Origin: Gordonia polyisoprenivorans
GTDB taxonomy: Bacteria > Actinomycetota > Actinomycetes > Mycobacteriales > Mycobacteriaceae
Direction of reading: 5' to 3'
DNA: 64,000 nt
Assembly (NCBI RefSeq): GCF_017654315.1
Contig: NZ_CP072203.1
Span: 3,596,001 to 3,660,000 of the forward strand
The notes beneath the pieces are model-generated. The model had not been told where the DNA came from and did not search any database. It worked only from the letters and a program-made list of their open reading frames with translations. Positions 20,144 through 29,005 of the stretch are shown here, piece by piece. Numbering within the stretch: the stretch's first letter is position 1; each line of letters starts with the position of its first letter. The translations under genes were made by a program, and so were the position numbers.

Positions 20144-20920
20144 GTGGCAGACGAGGGTGTGGAGTCCGATCGCGGGACCGTGGTCGTCTTCGGTGGCCGC
20201 AGCGAGATCGGGGTGGGGTTGGCCGAGCGGCTGTGTGCCGGCCGGGTCGTCGTCCTCGCCGCCCGCCGTCCCGACGATCTCGAGCCCCAGCGACAGACCT
20301 TGCTGGCGGCGGGAGCCACCGACGTCGTCGCCATGGGCTTCGACGCCGACGACACCGCGACCCACCCCGCGGTGATCGACACCCTCACCGGCGAGCACGG
20401 TCCGATCGGGATCGCGATCGTGGCGTTCGGCATTCTCGGTGATCAGGCGCGCGCCGAATCCGATGTGGCCCATGCCCTGCAGATCGCGCACACCGACTAT
20501 CTCGCCCAGATCAGTGTGCTGACCCCGCTCGCAACGGCCATGCGCGCCGAACGCAGCGGGACCATCATCGTCTTCTCCTCGGTCGCGGGTGTTCGGGTGC
20601 GTCGCGCCAATTACGTCTACGGATCCACCAAGGCCGGACTCGACGGCTTCGCCAGTGGACTTGCGGATGCGTTGCACGGCAGTGGTGTTCGGCTGTTGTT
20701 GGCCCGACCGGGCTTTGTCGTCGGCAACATGACGGCGGAGTTGATGGCGCAGGGCACCCGACCCGCACCGCTGTCGGTGACGGCCGACGAGGTCGCCGAC
20801 GCGGTCGCGCGCGCCTACCGCAGACGACGATCAGAGGTGTGGATACCGGCACTCCTGCGTCCGCTGTTCGTCGGCATGCGACTGCTTCCGCGAGCGATCT
20901 GGCGGCGGCTGCCCCGATGA
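20144..20920 (+). CDS. Short-chain dehydrogenase (DprE2-like, Rv2073c type)
   Basis: NAD(P)-binding Rossmann start VVVFGGRSEIGVGLAERL and the SDR catalytic Tyr/Lys in YGSTK, with Ser in VFSSVAG. Its sequence style (FGGRSEIG, LAARRP, IVAFGILGDQ) is that of DprE2, the ketoreductase of decaprenyl-phospho-arabinose synthesis. The same paralogue (Rv2073c) lies next to the cob genes in M. tuberculosis, so it is probably a paralogue rather than DprE2 itself. The GTG start follows GATACT by 7 nt. Its stop overlaps cobL by 4 nt. Confidence 0.9.
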   Translation: MADEGVESDRGTVVVFGGRSEIGVGLAERLCAGRVVVLAARRPDDLEPQRQTLLAAGATDVVAMGFDADDTATHPAVIDTLTGEHGPIGIAIVAFGILGDQARAESDVAHALQIAHTDYLAQISVLTPLATAMRAERSGTIIVFSSVAGVRVRRANYVYGSTKAGLDGFASGLADALHGSGVRLLLARPGFVVGNMTAELMAQGTRPAPLSVTADEVADAVARAYRRRRSEVWIPALLRPLFVGMRLLPRAIWRRLPR

Positions 20921-22200
20921 GCGATTCCGTTCCCGCTCACGACGACTCGACCTTCGTCGTCGTCGGTGTCGGTGCCGACGGCTGGGACGGCCTGACGCCG
21001 ATCGCGCAGTCCGAGCTCACCTCGGCGCGAGTGATCATCGGGTCGGCCCGGCAACTCGATCTGCTGCCCGATCTCGGCGTCACCACCATTGCCTGGCGCT
21101 CGCCGATGTCGGAGCATCTCGACGCCGTCCTCACCGGGTCGTCCGCCGAGCTCGCCCGGTACGGCGGTCTCGGCGGTCTGCGGATCCATCTCCTGGCCAG
21201 CGGGGATCCGATGTTCCACGGGCTCGGTGCCACCATCGTGGCGGCGGTCGGACCGCGCCGCGTGCGGGTGATCCCGACGGTCTCGAGTGCCTCGCTCGCG
21301 TGCGCCCGCCTCGGCTGGGATCTCGCCGACGTCGCGGTCGTCAGTACGGTGACCGCCGACCCGGAGATCGTGCTCACCGAGATCACCGACGCACGGCGGG
21401 TGCTCGTACTGGCACGCGACGCGACCACCCCCGCCCGCATCGCCGAACTTCTCGTGGCCCACGGCTTCGGCAATTCGCCGTTCACCGTGTTGGAACAACT
21501 GGCCGGACCCCGCGAGCAGGTGACCGACGCGAGCGCCGACAGCTGGGATCCGGCGACCGTCGTGGACCCACTGAACATCATCGCCGTCGACTGCATCGGC
21601 CCGCGGCGCTCGCCACTGCCCGGTCGCGATGAGAGTGAATTCGACCACGACGGACAGATCACCAAATCCGTCATCCGCGCCCTCACCGTGTGCGCGTTGA
21701 CACCGTCCTACCGACAAACGTTGTGGGACATCGGTTCCGGCTCCGGCAGCGTGGCGATCGAATGGTTGCGCGCTCAGCCCGGCGGGGCGGTCATCGCCTT
21801 CGAACGCGATACCGCTCGGGCAGAGCGACTCCGCTCCAACGCCCACCGGCACGGTGTGTCCCAACGCGTCACGGTCTGCGGCGCCGCGCCGGATGCGTTG
21901 GCGCACGCGCCCATTCCCGATGCGGTGTTCATCGGCGGCGGTCTCTCCCCGGTGGTGCTCGACACCGCGTGGGCGGCGTTGCGACCCGGTGGGCGGCTCG
22001 TCGCCAACGCGGTGACCATCGAGACACAGGCGATCCTCGCCGAGTGGCATCGGATGCGCGGCGACTCAGGCGAATCGACGCTGCGCCGGATCGCGGTGGA
22101 GACCGCGGCACCACTCGGCGGCTACCTCACCTGGCGCCCGGCACTGCCGATCGTCACCTGGGCGGGCACCAAAGCCGGCGACGGGCCGGTGGCGCGGTGA
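20917..22200 (+). CDS. cobL: Precorrin-6Y C5,15-methyltransferase (decarboxylating) CobL
   Basis: Two-domain corrin enzyme. The N-terminal CbiE-like SAM methyltransferase (about 10-215, FVVVGVGADGWDGLTP, HLLASGDPMFHG) methylates C5. The C-terminal CbiT-like domain (about 240-427, WDIGSGSGSVAIEWLR, FIGGGL) methylates C15 and decarboxylates the acetate at C12. The ATG overlaps the SDR stop (ATGA). It overlaps cobM in turn, so SDR-cobL-cobM-cobK form one operon. Confidence 0.95.
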   Translation: MSDSVPAHDDSTFVVVGVGADGWDGLTPIAQSELTSARVIIGSARQLDLLPDLGVTTIAWRSPMSEHLDAVLTGSSAELARYGGLGGLRIHLLASGDPMFHGLGATIVAAVGPRRVRVIPTVSSASLACARLGWDLADVAVVSTVTADPEIVLTEITDARRVLVLARDATTPARIAELLVAHGFGNSPFTVLEQLAGPREQVTDASADSWDPATVVDPLNIIAVDCIGPRRSPLPGRDESEFDHDGQITKSVIRALTVCALTPSYRQTLWDIGSGSGSVAIEWLRAQPGGAVIAFERDTARAERLRSNAHRHGVSQRVTVCGAAPDALAHAPIPDAVFIGGGLSPVVLDTAWAALRPGGRLVANAVTIETQAILAEWHRMRGDSGESTLRRIAVETAAPLGGYLTWRPALPIVTWAGTKAGDGPVAR

Positions 22201-22994
22201 CCCTTTTCCTGATCGGCGCGGGCCCCGGTGCCGCCGACCTCATCACCGTGCGCGGCGCCCGGATCCTCGGTCGCTGCCGAACCGCCCTGGTGGCCGGATC
22301 GCTGGTGCCCGCGGAGATCCTCGAGATGTGCCCGGACGACGCCACGATCATCGACACCGCGCGAATGCCGTTGGAGCAGATCGTCTCCCACATCGTCGAC
22401 GCGCATCGCGCCGGCCACGATGTGGCGCGTCTGCACTCGGGCGATCTCTCGCTGTACTCGGCGGTGACCGAGCAGGTCACCCGGGTCCGGGCCGAGGGTA
22501 TCGACGTCGAATGGGTGCCCGGCGTTCCGGCCTTCGCCGCCGCGGCGTCGGCGCTGCAGAACGAGTTGACCGTTCCCGGGATCGGTCAGAGTCTGCTCGT
22601 CACCCGGGTGTCGACGCTGTCGACCGACATGCCGCCCGGTGAGGATCTCGCCGACCTCGCCGCGGCGGGCGTGACACTCGCGCTGCATCTCGCCGCCCAT
22701 CGCGCCACGCAGATCGTGGAGACGCTGAGCCCCGTGTACGGCAACGATTGCCCTACTGCCACCGTCGCTTTCGCTTCTCGATCAGATCAGGTGATCATTC
22801 GCAGTCGGCTTGCCGACCTCGCCACCGCCCTGGCCGACGCGGGCATCACCCGCACCGCGGTGATCTTCGTCGGTCGTGTTCTCGACGCCGCCGATCATCC
22901 CGACCGTCTCGAGAGTTATCTGTACTCCCAGGCTCGGATGACCAAGTTGCGCAACGACTCCCATGGGTATCGGGGAGAGTCCGATGGCCGGTAG
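22197..22994 (+). CDS. cobM: Precorrin-4 C11-methyltransferase CobM
   Basis: SAM-dependent tetrapyrrole methylase. FLIGAGPGAADLITVRGAR is the N-terminal loop, ARLHSGDLSLYSAVTEQ is the family signature, and VPGVPAFAAAASALQNELT follows. It methylates C11 of precorrin-4 in the aerobic pathway. The GTG at 22197 overlaps the cobL stop and gives 265 residues, the normal length. The end overlaps cobK by 11 nt. Confidence 0.95.
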   Translation: MTLFLIGAGPGAADLITVRGARILGRCRTALVAGSLVPAEILEMCPDDATIIDTARMPLEQIVSHIVDAHRAGHDVARLHSGDLSLYSAVTEQVTRVRAEGIDVEWVPGVPAFAAAASALQNELTVPGIGQSLLVTRVSTLSTDMPPGEDLADLAAAGVTLALHLAAHRATQIVETLSPVYGNDCPTATVAFASRSDQVIIRSRLADLATALADAGITRTAVIFVGRVLDAADHPDRLESYLYSQARMTKLRNDSHGYRGESDGR

Positions 22995-23751
22995 CCGACC
23001 GGCGGGTGTCGGCCGTGTGCTGATCCTCGGCGGTACGGCGGAGGCTCGCGGCCTCGCGGCAGACCTGCACCACGACGGTATCGGGATCGTGAGTTCGCTC
23101 GCCGGGCGGGTGGCCCGGCCCCGCCTGCCCGTCGGCGCGGTCCGCATCGGCGGCTTCGGCGGTGTCGACGGGTTGTCGAGGTGGTTGCACGACAACCACG
23201 TTCGCGCCGTGGTCGACGCGACCCACCCGTTCGCGGCCACGATCACCGCGCACGCCGTCACGGCGTGCGCCGTGACCGACACAGCGTTGCTGCGGCTTCG
23301 ACGTGCCCCGTGGGTCGCACGCCCGGGTGAGCACTGGACGCGGGTGCCCGACATCGGCGCCGCGGCCGCGGCGCTCACCGGTCACGACGGCCGCATCCTG
23401 CTCACCACCGGACGCCAGGACGCCGACGCCTTCGCCGGGGTCACCGGCGCGTGGTTCCTGATCCGGGTGGTCGACCCGCCGACCGGCCGGCTCCCGGCCC
23501 ATCACACGATCCTGCGTTCGCGCGGTCCCTATCACCTTGATGCCGAACGGACACTGCTGCAGGAGAATCGGATCGACACGCTGGTGACCAAGAACAGCGG
23601 GGGAGCGTTGACCCACCCGAAACTCGCCGCCGCCGCCGAACTGGGCATCCGGGTGATCATGGTCGAAAGACCACCGGAACCGATGGGTGTCACTGCCGTC
23701 GGCGACGTCGAGTCGGCAGCAGCATGGGTCCGGACGCTGACCGACGGGTGA
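22984..23751 (+). CDS. cobK: Precorrin-6A reductase CobK
   Basis: NADPH-dependent reductase of the corrin macrocycle. Motifs: VLILGGTAEARGLA (N-terminal), VVDATHPFAATIT, LLTTGRQD and TKNSGGALTHPKLAAA near the C-terminus, all characteristic of CobK/CbiJ. The ATG at 22984 is preceded by GGGGAGAG at 4 nt and is preferred to the ATG at 22963. Unlike M. tuberculosis, where I recall cobK on the opposite strand relative to cobM, here it is co-directional with cobL-cobM. Length is 255 residues. Confidence 0.94.
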   Translation: MAGSRPAGVGRVLILGGTAEARGLAADLHHDGIGIVSSLAGRVARPRLPVGAVRIGGFGGVDGLSRWLHDNHVRAVVDATHPFAATITAHAVTACAVTDTALLRLRRAPWVARPGEHWTRVPDIGAAAAALTGHDGRILLTTGRQDADAFAGVTGAWFLIRVVDPPTGRLPAHHTILRSRGPYHLDAERTLLQENRIDTLVTKNSGGALTHPKLAAAAELGIRVIMVERPPEPMGVTAVGDVESAAAWVRTLTDG

Positions 23752-23803
23752 CGTCGGCCGGTTCGGCACCTGGTGCGCCGAGTGCCCGATCTGCCGCCGG
23801 CGT

Positions 23804-25342
23804 TCAGCGACTCGGGTGGCTGCGCGGGGTGTAGACGAGATCGCCGCCGCCACGTCGCACGATTCGGGTCGCCGACGACCCGATGATGATCAGCGTGCGC
23901 ATGTCGACGACAGCCGGATCGAAGTCACCGACGGTGGTCACCGTCAGCGACTGCTCGGCGCCGCCGACGTCGCGTCCGAGGACGAGCACTCGGTTCGCCG
24001 AGACCGATTCGGTGAGAATCTCTTTCAGTGCCGACACCTGCCAGGTACGACTGCGCGACCCCGGGTTGTAGACGGCGATCACCAGATCGGCGGCCACCGC
24101 GCGGCGGATCCGATCGGCGATCACCTCCCATGGTTTGAGCCGATCCGACAGCGAGATCACCGCGAAGTCGTGGCCGAGCGGCGCACCCACCGCCGCCGCG
24201 ACGGCGGTCGCCGCGGTCATACCGGGAACGACCCGCACGGGCACATCGGCCCACCGCGACTCGGCGGCCACCTCGGCCACCGCCGAGGCCATCGCGAACA
24301 CCCCGGGATCGCCGGAGGAGACCACCGCCACCCGGGCACCGCGGGCCGCGAGATCCAGTGCGAACTCGGCACGTTCGGCCTCGACCCGGTTGTCGCTGGC
24401 GTGGATGCGCTGTCCCGGCCGCGGCGACACACGCGCCAGATAGGTCTTGTAGCCGACCAGATCGGTGGCCGCCGCCAGTTCGCGCTCCACCTGCGGGGTG
24501 GTCCAGTCGTCGGCACCCGGCCCGAGACCGACGACGACGACTTCCGCCCGCGGCGGGGCGGGACGATCCGCGCGCGGGTTGTTCATGCGCCCGGGCACCA
24601 CCACCATCGAGAAGTACGGCACCTGTGCGGGATCGACCTCGGCGACCGGGGCCACCTTCTGGGCGGCGGTCGATGCGCGTTCGACGTACCACGCCTCGTC
24701 GAGCCGGCCCGCCGCGCGCAGCGCCTCACGCACCCCGGTGAAGGTTCGGCCGAGTTTGATGACCGCGAAAGCGTCTGCGTGCGCGAACAATTCCCGCATC
24801 CGGGGCACCGGGAGAGTGCCCGGTACGACGGTCAACGTCTCCTCGGCCTCCACCAGCGGCACCTCGATCGCCGCCGACGCCGCACTCACCGATGTCACCC
24901 CCGGGATGATCTCGGTCGGGAACTCGGCGGCCAGGCGCTTGTGCATGTGCATGTAGGAACTGAAGAACAGCGGGTCGCCCTCGGCGAGCAGGGCCACGTC
25001 GCGGCCCGCACGCAGGTGGGTGGCGAGGAGTTCGGCACTGTCGGTGTAGAAGTCGTCGAGCGCACCGCGGTAGCCGCCGGGATGGTCGGCGGACTCGGTG
25101 GTCACCGGGTACATCAACCTCTCCTCGATCTGCCCCGGACGCAGATACGGCTCGGCGACCCCGCGGGCGATACTGCGTCCGTGGCGTGCGCAGTGGTAGG
25201 CCACGACCTCGGCCGAACCGATCACCCGAGCGGCCTTGACCGTCATCAGTTCGCTGTCACCGGGCCCGAGTCCGACTCCCCACAGGGTGCCGAGGCGCCG
25301 CGACGACACCGACTGTGATGACACCGATTGCTCTGCACTCAT
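23804..25342 (-). CDS. cobIJ: Bifunctional precorrin-2 C20- / precorrin-3B C17-methyltransferase CobI-CobJ
   Basis: Natural fusion of two tetrapyrrole methylases, as in M. tuberculosis Rv2066. The CobI half (about 15-255) starts with LWGVGLGPGDSELMTVKA and has LLAEGDPLFFSSYMH. The CobJ half (about 268-510) starts with VVVVGLGPGADDW and has VVSSGDPGVFAMAS. A short linker of charged and Pro residues joins them. The gene ends convergently with cobK. cobH lies 10 nt upstream on the same strand, so cobH-cobIJ are co-transcribed. Confidence 0.95.
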   Translation of the reverse strand: MSAEQSVSSQSVSSRRLGTLWGVGLGPGDSELMTVKAARVIGSAEVVAYHCARHGRSIARGVAEPYLRPGQIEERLMYPVTTESADHPGGYRGALDDFYTDSAELLATHLRAGRDVALLAEGDPLFFSSYMHMHKRLAAEFPTEIIPGVTSVSAASAAIEVPLVEAEETLTVVPGTLPVPRMRELFAHADAFAVIKLGRTFTGVREALRAAGRLDEAWYVERASTAAQKVAPVAEVDPAQVPYFSMVVVPGRMNNPRADRPAPPRAEVVVVGLGPGADDWTTPQVERELAAATDLVGYKTYLARVSPRPGQRIHASDNRVEAERAEFALDLAARGARVAVVSSGDPGVFAMASAVAEVAAESRWADVPVRVVPGMTAATAVAAAVGAPLGHDFAVISLSDRLKPWEVIADRIRRAVAADLVIAVYNPGSRSRTWQVSALKEILTESVSANRVLVLGRDVGGAEQSLTVTTVGDFDPAVVDMRTLIIIGSSATRIVRRGGGDLVYTPRSHPSR

Positions 25343-25352
25343 GGTCGACGCC

Positions 25353-25976
25353 TCATTCCTCCGGACTGGCCAGTGCGTTGACGGCGGCAGCGGTGATCGC
25401 CGAACCGCCCCGCCTGCCGGTGACCGTGATGAACTCGAGGTCGGCCCGGGCGGCCAGTTCGGCGCACGATTCGGCGGCCCCGACGAAGCCGACCGGCGCT
25501 CCGACGATCGCGGCCGGCCGCGGTGCCCCGGCGTCGATCATTTCCAACAACGCGAACAGTGCGGTCGGGGCGTTTCCGATCGCGACGACGGCGCCGTCGA
25601 GGACCGGTCGCCAGAGCTCCAGTGCCGCAGCGGTTCTGGTGGTACCCATGCGTTCAGCCAACTCCGGCACCGCGGGATCGTGGAGATGGCATCGGATCTC
25701 GTTGTCCGTGGGAAGACGACGGCGGGTGATCCCGCTCGCGACCATCGTGGCATCACAGAGAATCGGCGCCCCACCGGCCAGCGCGTTCCGTGCGGCGCGC
25801 ACCACGCCCTCGGTGGCCACCACATCGCGCGTCAGATCGGTCTGTCCGCACGCATGGATCATCCGCACGACGACACCGGCGACGTCGGGCGCGAATGCGG
25901 ACAGGTCGGACTCGGCACGGATGATCGCGAACGATCGACGATAGATGGAGGCGCCATCACGCAGGTACTCGGTCAT
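25353..25976 (-). CDS. cobH: Precorrin-8X methylmutase CobH
   Basis: Moves the methyl group from C11 to C12 to give hydrogenobyrinate. MTEYLRDGASIYRRSFAIIRAE is the usual start, IHACGQTDL contains the catalytic His, and ILCDATMVASGI and IGNAPTALF are conserved. At 207 residues from the ATG at 25976 the size is normal. The frame stays open far upstream, but that region belongs to the thioesterase remnant on the other strand. It is followed by cobIJ. Confidence 0.95.
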   Translation of the reverse strand: MTEYLRDGASIYRRSFAIIRAESDLSAFAPDVAGVVVRMIHACGQTDLTRDVVATEGVVRAARNALAGGAPILCDATMVASGITRRRLPTDNEIRCHLHDPAVPELAERMGTTRTAAALELWRPVLDGAVVAIGNAPTALFALLEMIDAGAPRPAAIVGAPVGFVGAAESCAELAARADLEFITVTGRRGGSAITAAAVNALASPEE

Positions 25977-26083
25977 GATGTCCGTCAGCCTATCGGCAGC
26001 CCCGGCGGGACCGATCATCCGCTCGGTCCCACTGGCGTCCCGGAGGCGATGATCGCCTCGGACCCGCATGCCGTCCGAGGCGC

Positions 26084-26089
26084 TATCGT
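26084..26089 (+). promoter_or_regulatory. Predicted -10 hexamer (TATCGT) before the thioesterase remnant
   Basis: TATCGT is followed by 7 nt and the GTG at 26097, the leaderless layout seen elsewhere here. It may still drive transcription through the chimeric region. Confidence 0.4.
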
Positions 26090-26096
26090 ATGCGGC

Positions 26097-26486
26097 GTGA
26101 CCGCGCCAACGCTGTACATCTTCCCGCACGCAGGTGGCTCCGCGGCCTTCTACGTGCCCTTCGCGCGGACCTTCACCTCCGACATCGGTCGGGTGGCGGT
26201 CCAGTACCCCGGCAAGAACGGAAGCCAGGACCTGGCCTCGTTCACCGGTATCGACGCCCTCGCCGACACCGTGCTGAGCAAACTGCCGGCGTTCGGCCCG
26301 GACGCGCGCGTGGCATTCTTCGGCCATTCCATGGGCGCCCTGGTCGCCTTCGAGACCGCTCGCCGCCTCGAACAGCGCGGGGTGCAGATCGAGGCGCTGT
26401 TCGTCTCCGCCTGCGCGGCACCCGGTCGCAGTGGATACGAGTACATCCCGGAGTCCGATCGTGGTCTCCTCGACGCGGTCGCACAC
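26097..26486 (+). pseudogene. 5' fragment of a type II thioesterase (TesA-like), truncated by fusion
   Basis: About 130 residues of an alpha/beta-hydrolase thioesterase: LYIFPHAGGSAAFY at the start, VQYPGKNG, and the nucleophile motif FFGHSMGALVAFE with Ser78. Family members have about 240-250 residues; the Asp and His of the triad and the lid are missing. After about 26480 the translation stops looking like a thioesterase and another frame takes up the C-terminal part of a monooxygenase. The frame runs open to 27137 but only as a shadow of that gene. Such enzymes normally hydrolyse misprimed acyl groups from polyketide or peptide synthases. Confidence 0.8.
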
Positions 26487-27624
26487 CTGGCGTGTCGCCC
26501 TTGCCGGCGGGGCCACGATGACGACGCGATTCCTGATGTGTGCCACCGGTTTCCTGCCCCAGCCCGCCACCCCCGACATCCCCGGTATCGACACCTTCAC
26601 CGGGCGGGTGGTGTACGCGTCACGGTGGGATACCGACTACGATTTCGCCGGCAAGAGGGCCGCGGTCATCGGAACCGGATCGACTGCGGTGCAACTGATC
26701 CCGGAGATCGCCGATCTCACCGAGGAGCTGACGGTCTATCAGCGCACACCGATGTGGGTGATGCCCAAACTCGACGCCCCCATCCCCGCGCCGGTGCGGG
26801 CACTGTTCCGGCGGCTCCCGGCCAGTCAACGGGCGGTGCGATGGGTCACCGATGCGACCCAGGAGATGGCCATGCTGATCGCGATGTGGCGGTTCCGGCG
26901 ATTCCGTCGCGTCAACGACGCCGTCAAACGGATAGCCGCACTCTTCCGGTATCTGCAGGTGCGCGATCCGCAGATGCGTCGCGGCCTCACACCCGCCTAC
27001 GACTACGGCTGCAAACGCCCGACGGTGTCCAACGACTACTACCGCACGCTCGCACGCGAGGACGTGAACCTCGACACCACCGGCATCGACCACATCGCGC
27101 CAAACGGTATCGTCACCGCCGACGGCCGTACCCGTGAGATCGACGTCCTGATCCTCGCCACCGGTTTCGACGTGTGGGAGAAGAATCTCCCGGCGATCGA
27201 GGTGATCGGACGCGACGGTCGCAATCTCGGAAAGTGGTGGCGGGAAACCGCATTCGCCGCATACGAGGGTCTGACGATGCCGTACTTCCCGAACTTCCTG
27301 AACTCCGCCGGCCCCTACTCGTGGGTGGGTTTGTCCTGGTTCACCACAGTCGAATGCCAGATGCGGCGCATCGCGCGGCTCTTCGGGGAGGTCCGACGCA
27401 GGGATGCGGTGTCCTTCGAGGTCCGTGAAGAGGCCAACGAGAAATTCCTCGACGACATGACCACCCGGATCGCCGATTCGGTGTTCGCCCTTGGCAACTG
27501 CACGCGGTCACGCTCGTACTGGTTCAACGCCAAGGGGGAGACCCCGTTGTTCCGGCCGACCTCTGTCGCCGAGGCGGTGCGGGCGCAGGACACGTTCCCG
27601 CTCGAGGACTACCTGTTCTCCTGA
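26482..27624 (+). pseudogene. 3' part of a flavin (Baeyer-Villiger-type) monooxygenase, N-terminus missing
   Basis: From HTWRVALAGGATMTTRFLMCATGF onward (about 380 codons) this is a class B flavoprotein monooxygenase. ATGF is the second FAD motif, FTGRVVYASRWD stands at the position of the BVMO fingerprint FxGxxxHxxxW(P/D) with His replaced by Tyr, and VIGTGSTAVQ is the NADPH Rossmann loop. VLILATGFD and a normal C-terminus follow. The FAD-binding GxGxxG and roughly the first 130-150 residues are absent. The first in-frame ATG is at 26518. The 3' end overlaps the cobG 3' end by 16 nt. It is probably non-functional. Confidence 0.78.
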
Positions 27625-28802
27625 ACCCGACGCGTGTGATAGCCGTCGGGGCCCGCCTGGACTCGTAGATGCGACTCGGTGGGGGAGCCGCATCCGCGCT
27701 CGCATCCGACCCAGTGCTCACGGTCGGTCACCGGCTCACCGACCGCGACCCGGCCCGCGAGATCGATACGCACCGGCGCATGCGAATTGGCGCATCCCGG
27801 GGCGCCGGCACACGAGCTGACCCGCACCCACGGTGAGGCGGCGTCGAAGATCAGGCCCATCGGCGCGAGGACGCGGACGACGGTTTCGGCGATCGGCTCG
27901 GTCAGATCGCAGAGAAGGATCTCCCGATCGGTGGTGATCGTGATCGGTGCCCCGACGGCAGCGAGGAACTCGGCGAGCCGCGACGGGAGACGACCAAGCT
28001 CGACGACCGCACCGAGCAGTACCCGGCCGTCGTCCTGCTCGAACCATCCGACCACAGGCTCCGGCGCCGATGCGTTTGTCCACGTTTGATCGCCGGGTGG
28101 TCCGAGACGGCGCCGCGCCGCATCGATCACCGACACGCGCGTGGCGGCGTCGAGGTCGCGGATGCGCCAGCGGCGCGGCGCCGTCACCGCAGCCATGGCA
28201 CGCGCGACGTCGAGCAGCGCAGGCGCGACAGCCGCGATCGCGTCGACCGAACCGGCCACCTCACCGTCGACCACGATGTCGGCCGCCCCGCCCTCCGCCG
28301 GATGCCGCAGGACGGCACACACATCGGGCCGGTGACGCGCCACATCACCGCGTCCGTCGTCCACCCCGAACAGGAACCTGCCCGACAGACCGTCGAGACC
28401 ATCGGCACGACGCAGTTCGGCATCGAGCGCCGCGGCGATCGGCGACGCATCGGCGTGGCCCCCGATCCGGCCGGTCAGGGGACTCACCACGATGTTGCGG
28501 ATCTTCTCCCGGCCGCCGATGTCGTCACCCCCGACCCCGTCGGGTACCAGACCGGCCGCGGTCAGTGCGTCCGCGACGGCCTCGACGTCGCTGATCCCGC
28601 GTAACTGGATGTTGGCGCGCGCCGTCAACTCGAGGTAGCCGTCACCGTGTTCGGCACTGACCTCGGCCAGGGTCTGCAGCTGTGCGGAGGTGAGCACTCC
28701 GCCGGGCAGTCGGATCCGCGCGAGCGCACCGTCGGCGGCCGGGTGCGGAGTGAACACACCGGGACACCGGTCGTCGGCGCTGCGCTCGCGGGGTTCGGTC
28801 AC
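27609..28802 (-). CDS. cobG: Precorrin-3B synthase CobG
   Basis: Oxygen-dependent iron-sulfur enzyme that hydroxylates and lactonises precorrin-3A before ring contraction; its presence marks the aerobic cobalamin route. Nitrite/sulfite-reductase ferredoxin half-domains are visible (LRGISDVEAVADAL, VSPLTGRIGG). The 4Fe-4S cysteines are probably Cys331, Cys337, Cys367 and Cys371 (SSCAGAPGC, GCERGCG). The GTG at 28802 follows TACGCT by 7 nt. In the usual actinobacterial order cobG lies with the other cob genes; here the chimera separates it from cobH. Confidence 0.92.
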   Translation of the reverse strand: MTEPRERSADDRCPGVFTPHPAADGALARIRLPGGVLTSAQLQTLAEVSAEHGDGYLELTARANIQLRGISDVEAVADALTAAGLVPDGVGGDDIGGREKIRNIVVSPLTGRIGGHADASPIAAALDAELRRADGLDGLSGRFLFGVDDGRGDVARHRPDVCAVLRHPAEGGAADIVVDGEVAGSVDAIAAVAPALLDVARAMAAVTAPRRWRIRDLDAATRVSVIDAARRRLGPPGDQTWTNASAPEPVVGWFEQDDGRVLLGAVVELGRLPSRLAEFLAAVGAPITITTDREILLCDLTEPIAETVVRVLAPMGLIFDAASPWVRVSSCAGAPGCANSHAPVRIDLAGRVAVGEPVTDREHWVGCERGCGSPTESHLRVQAGPDGYHTRRVQENR

Positions 28803-28809
28803 GGGATCC

Positions 28810-28815
28810 AGCGTA
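28810..28815 (-). promoter_or_regulatory. Predicted -10 hexamer (TACGCT) for leaderless cobG
   Basis: On the minus strand TACGCT is followed by 7 nt and the cobG GTG. It is divergent from the cobN promoter, about 35 bp away. Confidence 0.4.
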
Positions 28816-28848
28816 GACGCGGGTGTGGGCCGCCCACGGCGCCTGCAC

Positions 28849-28970
28849 TAGGCTCCAACCACACGTCCAGTGCGTCAGAAGCCGGTGCGATTCCGGCGCG
28901 GTCGCGCCACTGTGTCGGGGGTGTCCACGGATACGCCCGGAGTCAGACCTGTCGCTGGGCACCCCGACCA
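28849..28970 (+). ncRNA. Cobalamin riboswitch with upstream -10 element, controlling cobN
   Basis: A -10-like TAGGCT at 28849-28854 is followed by a cobalamin-riboswitch core. AAGCCGGTGCGATTCCGGC forms the P3-P4 type stem at about 28879-28897, the invariant GCCACTGTG is at 28906-28914, and the B12-box AGTCAGACC is at 28941-28949. This matches the shorter actinobacterial form of the element. A GGGG-rich stretch at 28915-28923 can pair with CACCCCGA at 28960-28967. The cobN ribosome-binding site GAGGAG (28995-29000) lies about 25 nt after the element, so translational control is plausible. Adenosylcobalamin should repress. Confidence 0.88.
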
Positions 28971-29005
28971 CACGACCGGGCGCGCCACCCCGGTGAGGAG
29001 TTCTC

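Noticed and set aside
25236..27137. Long plus-strand frame joining sequence antisense to cobH, the thioesterase start and a monooxygenase shadow
   Set aside because: Only 26097 to about 26486 looks like a protein family; the rest is antisense or out of frame with real genes.
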